A stretch of 64,000 nt of DNA from Cesiribacteraceae bacterium YIM B00369. Lineage in GTDB: Bacteria > Bacteroidota > Bacteroidia > Cytophagales > Cyclobacteriaceae. The stretch covers positions 62,001 to 126,000 of the forward strand of contig JAFMYY010000011.1 of assembly GCA_017948555.1 (NCBI GenBank). The letters are read 5' to 3'. Under the pieces are notes generated by a model. That model did no database searches and was not told where the DNA came from. It worked only from the letters and a program-made list of their open reading frames with translations. The stretch's first letter is position 1. Each line of letters begins with the position of its first letter. Below, one piece after another: positions 16,945 through 24,708 of the stretch. Made by a program: the position numbers and the translations under genes.

Positions 16945-17088
16945 TTTCGTTCTTTTTTGTTCTGTTAAAGTAAAACGTTGGGAGAGAGTGGTATAGTTCG
17001 TGATTATTGTAAAAAGGCATGGCCCCGGAGGTGGCGGGGAAGCAGGGAAGGGGTGAAATATAACAAGTGTTGTAATTAAGGCAGGGTA

Positions 17089-18219
17089 TTAAAACCGGAG
17101 GCCTGTGCGGACATCTAAAAAGTCGGCTACGTGCCGGTGTGCTTTTAAATTTACACCAAAAAATAATTTATTTTCTGTCTGGTATTCCAGTCCATAGCGC
17201 TGGTAAAACCGGTCCATGGCCTCGTAAGGAGCATATACATAAAAGCCAAATGCCTGGCTGAAGCGGAATCTTCCAATCAGGAATTCATGCCCTGCCAGCA
17301 GAGCGGCGCGGTTAAAATCCGTGTCATCATTATTTTCGCGCAGCTGTTCGCGAATGGTAAAATCGGCAATCCATTCCGCTCCCGCAATAAGGCCGTTAAT
17401 TCTGCCAATTCGCTGGCTGCCATAAGCGGCAATTCCCAGTACAGGTAGTTTCCGGTTGTTGTCCTGCCGGCTGTCCTTAGCGCCGCCAATGAGAGCAAGG
17501 AGAAAATGCCGGTCTTTGCCATTGAGTGTTTTTTCCGAAGGTTGCCGGTCCGGGAAATAAGAAGGCCTGATGGCGTAATTGATGCCAGCTGTAATGGTAG
17601 GGTAGTTTATGCCTTTGTTGGGCTGTTGAATTCCGCCGTTGGAAATATGGTTATAGGTGGCGCCGGCACGCAGCAGGAGCAGCTTATTAATTCTGTAGTT
17701 CGCCATCAGGTTTGCCACCAGTGGAAAGCTGATGGCGGTGCTGTAAAAGAGGTTCTTCGGGTTTGTTTCAGGGTCGTACACATTGTTCAGGTAAACCGCA
17801 CCAAGGCCCAGGCGGAATGACATACTGAACCTGCGGTGAGCGGATAAAAAAGGCTCTGTAAAAAGGAGTAAGGAATAGCCGTTGCCTAATACTTCGGGAT
17901 TGCCAAAGTTAAAATATGCGAGAGAGGCCCCGAGCCGGGGGTAACCCTGTATGTATTCCCATGCCTTTCTGCCGGTAAAATGAAAGCTTATATCCAGCTC
18001 AATTCCTGCCGGGTTTGAGATGGCCAGGTCCTGTATTTCCGCGGAGTGCGAAATAATATACCCATAGTGGCCATGCACACCCAGTGTAATGGCAGTAGTG
18101 GCAGTGGTATCCGGTTCCTGAGCAAAACTAAATGCAGGAGAAAAGAGAAAAACAAAAAAGCAGGAAATGCAGGTAATAACTGATCCTGAAAGAGAAGAAT
18201 AATTATTCGGATGCCGCAT
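17089..18219 (-). CDS. Outer-membrane acyloxyacyl hydrolase / PagL-like lipid A deacylase
   Basis: A 376-residue protein with an N-terminal signal peptide (cleavage near SFA-QEPD, residue 33) and alternating beta-strand pattern of an outer-membrane barrel. The segment YNHISNGGIQQPNKGINYPT contains the His-x-Ser-Asn-Gly arrangement seen in PagL-type lipid A 3-O-deacylases and Bacteroidota acyloxyacyl hydrolases. The expected role is removing a fatty acyl chain from lipopolysaccharide at the cell surface. It is about 200 residues longer than PagL; the extra strands may form a larger barrel or a second domain. Activity is unproven. Confidence 0.72.
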   Translation of the reverse strand: MRHPNNYSSLSGSVITCISCFFVFLFSPAFSFAQEPDTTATTAITLGVHGHYGYIISHSAEIQDLAISNPAGIELDISFHFTGRKAWEYIQGYPRLGASLAYFNFGNPEVLGNGYSLLLFTEPFLSAHRRFSMSFRLGLGAVYLNNVYDPETNPKNLFYSTAISFPLVANLMANYRINKLLLLRAGATYNHISNGGIQQPNKGINYPTITAGINYAIRPSYFPDRQPSEKTLNGKDRHFLLALIGGAKDSRQDNNRKLPVLGIAAYGSQRIGRINGLIAGAEWIADFTIREQLRENNDDTDFNRAALLAGHEFLIGRFRFSQAFGFYVYAPYEAMDRFYQRYGLEYQTENKLFFGVNLKAHRHVADFLDVRTGLRF

Positions 18220-18623
18220 ATTCTCAAAACAGCCCGGTTCTTTTTGTGTTCAGGGTTTTTTGATCTTTTTGACAGGACGTTGTTTTTTTATCCCTTATTA
18301 TTTCTTTATATGCAGATAGTAGGCAAAGCGCTCCGGCAATCCTGAGTTTCCCTTAGAAAGGCAATTATTTTTGTGGCGGGAGAGAAATAAAGGGCTGCCA
18401 GTGTTTTTGAAGGAGTGGCCTGGAATACCGGCAGTTACGTTTTTCATTTTAGCTGTTGTTAAATTTATGTTAAGCAGGTAGCTGATTTGCAGATTGCGGT
18501 TAACTCTGAATTAACATTGGCTTGAATTCTTTAACCATAAGTTAAAACCTATTACGCGATGAGGTAACAATGTTTCTGCAGTTTTGTAGCGAATTCAAAC
18601 CAAAGTAAACCAAGAATTTAGAC
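18220..18623. other. 404-base divergent intergenic region upstream of the surface lipoprotein gene
   Basis: The right-hand half holds the PHO-box-like array and a -7 element. The left half has a T-rich tract near 18282-18305 and no recognised feature. Confidence 0.5.
18457..18586 (+). promoter_or_regulatory. Three PHO-box-like repeat pairs plus -7 element
   Basis: TTAA cores occur in three pairs, each exactly 11 bp apart: 18459/18470, 18500/18511 and 18531/18542. The pairs start 41 and 31 bp apart, so all lie on one DNA face. Half-sites read (G/T)TTAA(C/A). CAGTTTTG (18579-18586) is a one-mismatch -7 element 37 bp after the last half-site. The same architecture precedes the TonB-receptor gene. 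Tandem 11-bp repeats are the signature of PhoB/PhoP boxes. Confidence 0.65.
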
Positions 18624-20318
18624 ATGAAAAAACTGAATGCTTACTTTTTAATGCTGATGATGGGGCTTAGCCTTTTCACCGCTTGTGATGATGACGGGCC
18701 AACGCCTGCTTCAAATGATTTTGACAGGCCGGGAATTACAGCGCCTACAACCGGACTAGCTGTGCAAATGGGGCAATCCGCTACATTTACAGTTCCTGTA
18801 GAGGCTGAGGGAAAAATTGCCAGCATCAATGTTTCTGCCGATAAAGGTACTGCTACTCTTTCTAATCAGGATGCTCTTGTTGGCCAAACCTCAGGGAATG
18901 CCCAGATTTCATACCAGGCACCGGAAGCTGCAGGATCTGCTGTAATTACAGTTACCGTTACGGATGCTCAGGATCCTGCAAAAACAGAAACAGAAACATT
19001 TGTAGTTCAGATTACAGAAGAGCCTCAGCCCAATGTAGTAGATGTATATGCATCTCCGGAAGGTATTGGAACTACAACCTGGACTAAAGATAATATTTAT
19101 GTGCTTCGCGGCTTTGTATTTGTTAACGATGGACAAACACTTACAATTGAGGCAGGTACTGTAATCAAAGGGCAGCCTGGTCAGGGAACCGGATCCAGTG
19201 CTTTAATTATAGCCAAAGGCGGTAGGATTATGGCTGAAGGTACTGCTGAAGAGCCAATTATTTTTACAGCTCTTTCGGATGACCTGAATACAATAGACGA
19301 TCTTCCTGTAAATGCCCGTGGACTTTGGGGTGGAGTAATTCTTCTTGGCAATGCTCCAATCAATCATGCTAATGCTCAAACAAACATAGAAGGTATTCCA
19401 AGTACTGAAACCCGTGGTGCTTATGGCGGAAATAACGCTGATGATAATTCCGGAGTTATGAAGTATGTTTCTATTCGCCATGGTGGTACTAATATTGGTG
19501 CCGGTAACGAAATTAATGGTTTAACCATGGGTGGTGTTGGTCGTGGTACTCAAATCTCTTACATAGAAGTATTTGGTAACGACGATGACGGATTTGAGTG
19601 GTTCGGTGGTACAGTAAACTCCTCATATCTTGCTTCAATTTATAACCAGGATGATTCTTTTGACTGGGATTTTGGATGGAGAGGACAAAACCAGTTCTGG
19701 TTAGCTTACCAGGAGCAAGGTTTTACTGACTCTGACCGTGGATTTGAAAGTGACGGTGCTCACAGTGGTAATCTTTCTGCTCCTGTATTCTCTAACCCTC
19801 AGATCTACAACCTGACGCTTATCGGCCAGGGGGCAACCGGAAACTCTGCGGAAGCTATGTTTATGACTGAAGGTACCGGTGCTCATATTGCTAACAGTAT
19901 CATCATGAATTTTGCAACTGGTATAGAGCTTACAGATGTTGGATCTACCGGAATGAACTCACGTGACCGTTTAACAAATGGAGATCTTGTGTTTAGAAAT
20001 AATATTTTCTATTCAATTGGTGCGGAAGGTGTGCCTGCTAGCTGGTTGGCAGTTAGCCATGATTACCAGCCTCTTGCTGCTCATCTTGCAGAAAACGGCA
20101 ATGTACTGGCAAATCCTGCCTTAGGTGGAATTGCACAGGGAGCATTCAACCCGCTTCCAAATGCGACTGGTGCGGCATTTACAACCGGTCGTTATGCATA
20201 TCCTGATGCTGCAGTTGATGGTTTCACTTACGAAGCAGTTGATTTCATCGGCGCGTTTGGTGAAGAAAACTGGCTGCAGGGATGGACTGCTGCCGATGCA
20301 TACGGACTGCTGCAGTAA
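18624..20318 (+). CDS. Surface lipoprotein with beta-helix-like domain, partner of TonB receptor
   Basis: A 564-residue lipoprotein. Lipobox LFTAC places the lipidated Cys at 21, followed by DDDG, which matches the acidic signal that sends Bacteroidota lipoproteins to the outside of the outer membrane. Residues about 36-132 look like an immunoglobulin-type beta domain (ATFTVPVEAEGK, ITVTVTDAQDP). Residues about 140-564 are Gly/Asn/Asp-rich with solenoid-like strands (VNDGQTLTIEAGTVIKG, GGRIMAEGTAEEPIIFTAL). Similar proteins are usually found beside a TonB-dependent receptor and are sometimes mislabelled multidrug transporter. No enzymatic motif is seen; ligand binding is inferred. It ends in its own strong terminator. 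Confidence 0.75.
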   Translation: MKKLNAYFLMLMMGLSLFTACDDDGPTPASNDFDRPGITAPTTGLAVQMGQSATFTVPVEAEGKIASINVSADKGTATLSNQDALVGQTSGNAQISYQAPEAAGSAVITVTVTDAQDPAKTETETFVVQITEEPQPNVVDVYASPEGIGTTTWTKDNIYVLRGFVFVNDGQTLTIEAGTVIKGQPGQGTGSSALIIAKGGRIMAEGTAEEPIIFTALSDDLNTIDDLPVNARGLWGGVILLGNAPINHANAQTNIEGIPSTETRGAYGGNNADDNSGVMKYVSIRHGGTNIGAGNEINGLTMGGVGRGTQISYIEVFGNDDDGFEWFGGTVNSSYLASIYNQDDSFDWDFGWRGQNQFWLAYQEQGFTDSDRGFESDGAHSGNLSAPVFSNPQIYNLTLIGQGATGNSAEAMFMTEGTGAHIANSIIMNFATGIELTDVGSTGMNSRDRLTNGDLVFRNNIFYSIGAEGVPASWLAVSHDYQPLAAHLAENGNVLANPALGGIAQGAFNPLPNATGAAFTTGRYAYPDAAVDGFTYEAVDFIGAFGEENWLQGWTAADAYGLLQ

Positions 20319-20344
20319 AATATTTTTAAGTAGATGTTGATTTT

Positions 20345-20380
20345 AAAGGCAGTATTCCTTCGGGAATACTGCCTTTTTTT
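20345..20380 (+). terminator. Terminator between the lipoprotein and TonB-receptor genes
   Basis: A perfect 14-bp stem (20345-20358 / 20363-20376) capped by a TTCG tetraloop and ending in a T run. It makes the downstream receptor depend on its own promoter. Confidence 0.95.
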
Positions 20381-20420
20381 ATATCTGAGGGGGTTTAAAA
20401 TGAGCCCTGGTACTGGTGTG

Positions 20421-20549
20421 TTATCTCAATGTTAACAAAGCTATGTATTGGTTATCTGTTTGTTAAGTAATATTCTTTTTATGGCCTTATAATTAACAAT
20501 CTGTTAAACAGCGCTGTAATAAATTAACTTTTTCTATCATTTAACTTTG
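20421..20549 (+). promoter_or_regulatory. Three PHO-box-like repeat pairs plus perfect -7 element
   Basis: TTA(A/T) cores pair at exact 11-bp spacing: 20421/20432, 20452/20463 and 20493/20504, with pairs 31 and 41 bp apart. TAACTTTG (20542-20549) is an exact Bacteroidota -7 element 38 bp after the last half-site, predicting a leader of about 24 bases. The order of spacings is the mirror of the lipoprotein promoter (41 then 31). Confidence 0.68.
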
Positions 20550-20579
20550 CACCCATATTTAAACCATTCTTCATTTTCT

Positions 20580-23441
20580 ATGAGAAAGTATTTGACCGTT
20601 CTCCTTTTTGTTTTACCACTGTTTGCTCTTGCTCAGACAGGTACCATCAGAGGTAAGGTAATTGATGATGCAACAGGAGAGGAATTAGTTGGTGCCAGTG
20701 TGCTGGTAGAAGGTACTACAACCGGTAGTACAGCCGACCTTGATGGTAACTATTCTATTAAATTAGATCCCGGAACTTATAATCTAAGGATTACTTTCGT
20801 TTCTTATCAAACAATGAATGTTAAGAATGTAGAAGTAAAGGAGAATGAAGTTACTGTAATTGATGCCCGTTTGAAGGGTGAAGATGTTTCTCTGGATGAA
20901 GTTGTGGTAGAAGCAGAAATGATGAAGAAAACAGAATCTGCTTTATTGACAGTGCAGAAAAAAGCCAGCCTGGTGATGGATGCAATTTCATCAGAGCAAT
21001 TTTCCAGAAGTGGAGATAATGATGCCGCAAGTGCAATGAAGCGCGTTACAGGAATTTCTGTAGAGGGCGGTAAATATGTGTATGTAAGGGGTTTAGGGGA
21101 TCGTTATAGTAAAACATCCGTTAACAAGGCTCAGATTCCAGGCCTGGACCCAAACAAAAACACTGTTCAGATGGATCTTTTTCCTTCCAACCTGATAGAT
21201 AATATCGTAGTTTATAAAACTTTTTCTCCTGAACTGCCGGGTAGTTTTACAGGTGGTTATGTGGATATTTCCACTAAAGATTTTCCGACCCAGTTTACCT
21301 TACAGTTTTCCGGTTCGCTGGGATATAATACGAATGCCAGTTTTAATGAAAGTTTCCTGACGCAGGATCTGGAGTCAGGTCATTTTCTGGCAAGAAAGCC
21401 TCAGGGCCTGCAAATGCCTGATGTACTTAATCAGGAGGTAGTAAGTTTGGGCTCTGCATATAATAATGACAGGAATGCAGCTCTGTTAGATGAGCAGACA
21501 AAATCGTTAAACACGAATTTTACGCCTGAAACTAAGGTTCCTTTTCTTAATAATAACTTTAGTTTTTCCATAGGCGATCAGATGGACTTATTTGGAAGGC
21601 AGCTTGGTGTTATTGGAGGGCTTAGCTATCAGCGTAACTATAAGTACTTTAATAATGGAACAACCGGCCGCTTTATTCTGCCGGGTACTGTAGAGGAACC
21701 GCACCTCGATTCTCTTTACTATTTCAATGATCAGGTAGGGGTTGAATCTGTTTTATGGGGAGGTATTTTAAATACAGCTTATAAGCTGAATAATAACCAC
21801 AAGGTCCGCATTAACCTTATGCACAACCAGAGTGCAGACATATCTACCAGGTACTCCGAAGGTCTTTTCCCTTATGCCTTTGGCTCTAACAGCGATAACC
21901 GCAGGATTCAGTTACGGGCAAAAGAATACCAGGTTCGGTCTTTGAGTTCAGGCCAGTTAGGTGGCGAACATAAATTTGGTGGCAGGCAGGGGCTTAGGGC
22001 AGAGTGGATGGGTTCCTATACTATTTCAACCCAGAATGAGCCGGATTTGCGCTACTTCAATAACCTTAAGGAGTTTCTTCCTGATGGCAGTATAAATTAT
22101 AATGCAAACAGTAATAACATTCCTCCTCCTTCGCATTATTTCCGTGACATGGAAGAGGTGAATGCAGAAGGTAAGGTAGATTTTGAATTACCGGTGAAGG
22201 TTTTGAACGACATGGATTCAAAGCTTAAATTTGGAGGAACTTACCTGTCCCGGACGCGTGATTTTACTGAAAGGATATTCCAGTATCGTGTTACCCCGGG
22301 TACTTCCCGCTTCAATGGTAACCCTGATGAATATTTCCGTGAAGAAAATCTTGGATTAACAGGGAAATCCGGAAGTATAAATAATTTCGGTCTGATTGCC
22401 CGGGATGAAACAATAAATGGCGGAAGCTATAATGGAGAGGAAAAGCTACCTGCAGCTTACCTGATGCTGGACTGGCAGGCAGGTGCTAAATGGAAAATCA
22501 GTGCAGGTGCCCGTTATGAGGGAACTAATATACGCCTTACAAATGAAAGCGAGGCATTACCGGATTCACTGAGGAATGCACACGTGCAGGGGAACGATGT
22601 TTTACCCGCTTTAAATGTTACAAGGATTCTTGAGGAGAATATGAATCTCCGCTTTGGTTACGGACGTACTCTTGCACGACCTAACTTCAGGGAGCTGGCG
22701 CGGTTTGCCACTTTCGACTTCCTGGGTGACTTTATTCTGATAGGTAATCCAATGCTCGAGCGTACCGTTATTGATAATATAGACCTGCGCTGGGAGTATT
22801 ATCCAAAGTCTGAAGAGTACTTGTCTGTTAGTGCCTTCTATAAAAAGTTTACCAATCCTATAGAGCGGGCGGTTAATCCTATGACTAACGATATTGCTAT
22901 TGAGCTTAATTATAGAAATGTGCCTCAGGCGAATGTTTATGGTCTGGAAATGGAAGTGCGCAAAGGGCTGGATTTTATTTCTGAAGCGGCTGAGAACTTT
23001 AAGGTGGGTGTTAACCTTACACTGCTTCGCTCCCGCGTGGATATTACAGAAGGGGAGCTAAAGCTGATAAGGACAAATGATCCTGAGGCGCCTTCTACCC
23101 GCCCTCTTTATGGGCAGGCTCCTTATATCGTTAACACCTATTTAAATTATGAGAATCCGGGTAATAAATGGAGCAGCACTTTGAGCTATAATGTTACAGG
23201 TCCAAGATTATCTGTAGTAGGTTTAAGTGGAACTCCAAACGTTTATGAGCAGCCAAGGCCAATGCTGGATTTTAATATCCGTAAAGGAATCGGGGAGCGT
23301 TGGGGAGTTAAATTCTCAGCAGCTAACCTGCTGGATGCAGAATATCTGCTTAGCCAGGAGTTCAAAGACAGAGAATATGTTTACACATCATACAAAACCG
23401 GCAGAACATTCTCTCTTAGCTTTTCTTACCTGATAGAGTAA
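20580..23441 (+). CDS. TonB-dependent outer-membrane receptor
   Basis: A 953-residue receptor. MRKYLTVLLFVLPLFALA-Q is the signal peptide; a carboxypeptidase-regulatory-like domain follows (about residues 20-105, GTIRGKVIDDATGEELVGASVLVEGT), then the plug (DAISSEQFSRSGDNDAASAMKRVTGISVEGGKYVYVRGLGDRYSK) and a 22-strand-type barrel ending in an aromatic strand (TFSLSFSYLIE). It imports a ligand across the outer membrane using TonB energy. The ATG at 20580 was preferred to a TTG eleven codons upstream because it starts the signal peptide and lies downstream of the predicted transcription start. Paired with the lipoprotein gene through matching promoters rather than a shared transcript. Confidence 0.92.
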   Translation: MRKYLTVLLFVLPLFALAQTGTIRGKVIDDATGEELVGASVLVEGTTTGSTADLDGNYSIKLDPGTYNLRITFVSYQTMNVKNVEVKENEVTVIDARLKGEDVSLDEVVVEAEMMKKTESALLTVQKKASLVMDAISSEQFSRSGDNDAASAMKRVTGISVEGGKYVYVRGLGDRYSKTSVNKAQIPGLDPNKNTVQMDLFPSNLIDNIVVYKTFSPELPGSFTGGYVDISTKDFPTQFTLQFSGSLGYNTNASFNESFLTQDLESGHFLARKPQGLQMPDVLNQEVVSLGSAYNNDRNAALLDEQTKSLNTNFTPETKVPFLNNNFSFSIGDQMDLFGRQLGVIGGLSYQRNYKYFNNGTTGRFILPGTVEEPHLDSLYYFNDQVGVESVLWGGILNTAYKLNNNHKVRINLMHNQSADISTRYSEGLFPYAFGSNSDNRRIQLRAKEYQVRSLSSGQLGGEHKFGGRQGLRAEWMGSYTISTQNEPDLRYFNNLKEFLPDGSINYNANSNNIPPPSHYFRDMEEVNAEGKVDFELPVKVLNDMDSKLKFGGTYLSRTRDFTERIFQYRVTPGTSRFNGNPDEYFREENLGLTGKSGSINNFGLIARDETINGGSYNGEEKLPAAYLMLDWQAGAKWKISAGARYEGTNIRLTNESEALPDSLRNAHVQGNDVLPALNVTRILEENMNLRFGYGRTLARPNFRELARFATFDFLGDFILIGNPMLERTVIDNIDLRWEYYPKSEEYLSVSAFYKKFTNPIERAVNPMTNDIAIELNYRNVPQANVYGLEMEVRKGLDFISEAAENFKVGVNLTLLRSRVDITEGELKLIRTNDPEAPSTRPLYGQAPYIVNTYLNYENPGNKWSSTLSYNVTGPRLSVVGLSGTPNVYEQPRPMLDFNIRKGIGERWGVKFSAANLLDAEYLLSQEFKDREYVYTSYKTGRTFSLSFSYLIE

Positions 23442-23472
23442 TTGGAGATGTGCAGTTTTTATGGATGAAACT

Positions 23473-23509
23473 AAAAAGGAGGCAGTATCTGAACTGCCTC
23501 CTTTTTTTT
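23473..23509 (+). terminator. Terminator of the TonB-receptor gene
   Basis: AAAAAGGAGGCAGT (23473-23486) pairs with ACTGCCTCCTTTTT (23493-23506) and continues into a T run. Confidence 0.92.
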
Positions 23510-23533
23510 GCCCTGATAAAACGATGTGGAAAA

Positions 23534-23995
23534 TTATTCTTCTTTAGTATTAAAAAACATTTTAAAGCTACTGACGGTGTCTGCCTGTATGTTATCAGAA
23601 AAAAAAGTTATGTTCTTAAATCCCTCTACATCTGACCATTTGTAAGCTGCCAGGCTTTTTTCCTTATTTGGTGTGGATGGTTTTATATTGAAAAAAGATA
23701 AGGAGTTCTCGTTGTATTGTAAGTTTCCAGTTTTGTTCACCAGGACTTCTGTTGCTTTTCCGGAGGGATAGTAAACTTCTATTTTATACGGAGTATAAAT
23801 GTGAACAGGAACCTTTTTGCTTCCTCTTTTTTGAATGTAAGTAGAATCAGGCTCTCCTAGAATTGAGACAACTTCCTCCGGAGTTTTATTCGCGATCATT
23901 GGAATATCCATGATGTATTCCCGGGTAGTTCTTTCCTGGCTGCAGGAAAAAGAACAGAGCATTGCAAGGAGGTACAAAGAAAATCTGTTTTTCAT
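23534..23995 (-). CDS. Small lipoprotein, unknown
   Basis: A 153-residue protein with a signal peptide and lipobox SFSC (Cys 18). The segment IANKTPEEVVSILGEPDSTYIQ recalls the SmpA/BamE-like motif (x-G-x-x-x-x-x-V-x-x-x-L-G-x-P) found in several small envelope lipoproteins, but the remainder does not align with BamE in an obvious way. A C-terminal part (AAYKWSDVEGFKNITFFS) is polar. Function unknown. It runs convergently towards the TonB-receptor terminator. Confidence 0.65.
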   Translation of the reverse strand: MKNRFSLYLLAMLCSFSCSQERTTREYIMDIPMIANKTPEEVVSILGEPDSTYIQKRGSKKVPVHIYTPYKIEVYYPSGKATEVLVNKTGNLQYNENSLSFFNIKPSTPNKEKSLAAYKWSDVEGFKNITFFSDNIQADTVSSFKMFFNTKEE

Positions 23996-24708
23996 AATGT
24001 ATTTTTGGCTTCATACAAAAATACGAAATAGAAAATATTTATAATAATTAAAGCAATATCATTGAAACAGGTAATCCCTTCCCTTTCAGGAGTTTTGAAA
24101 AAAGCAGTTTCTGTCAGCTGCAAAAGACTCATCTGACATTCTAATAATCAAATAAATGCCTTCATTATTCTTCCTCTTTTGCGGCCAGTAAATGAGTCGG
24201 TTCTGTCGGATTATGAAAAAAAAATAAAAGTTTTTGAAACTTTTTTAATTTAAAAAAAACAAGCCTGTTTTTTTAAATTAATGACCTGACCATCAAAGGC
24301 TTTAAAATGTGTGTGGAAAATATCCCCACATTATGAACGGAAAATTAAATTTTAAATATCTACCGAGGGGAGGTGGTCAGGAGCAGGAAAGGCAGATAAC
24401 AAAAGGTAAGGAAGCTATATCGGGAATTATTTCCGGAACCTGATCCGGAAAGGGAAATATATCAATTCGTATTTCTCCAAACCTGTGGAAAAAATCTACA
24501 CCGAAATGTGGATGTGAATTTGAAAAATTATATTTCGTTGTTCTGCTCTTTCGTGAGCATTATACGAATGAACTCCTTTTTATATTCACTAAAAGCTTGA
24601 TTTTTTGAATTATGATCGTTTACTTCGCCACAGTCTCCCCGGTTGTCTGTGGTTGGATAATTTTTTGAGACATAGAAAAATGCAATTATTACCAAATATT
24701 TTTTCCAT
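23996..24708. other. 713-base non-coding region upstream of the T9SS esterase
   Basis: Long, very AT-rich in its middle. It holds AAAAGTTT/AAACTTTT (24226-24244), a TTTAAAAAAAACA/TGTTTTTTTAAA palindrome around 24249-24277, TTTCCGGA/TCCGGAAA (24430-24451) and GTGG/CCAC repeats near 24312-24330. A 36-codon frame (24333-24443) has no independent support. It could be a regulated leader, an unannotated small RNA or a decayed gene. Confidence 0.35.
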
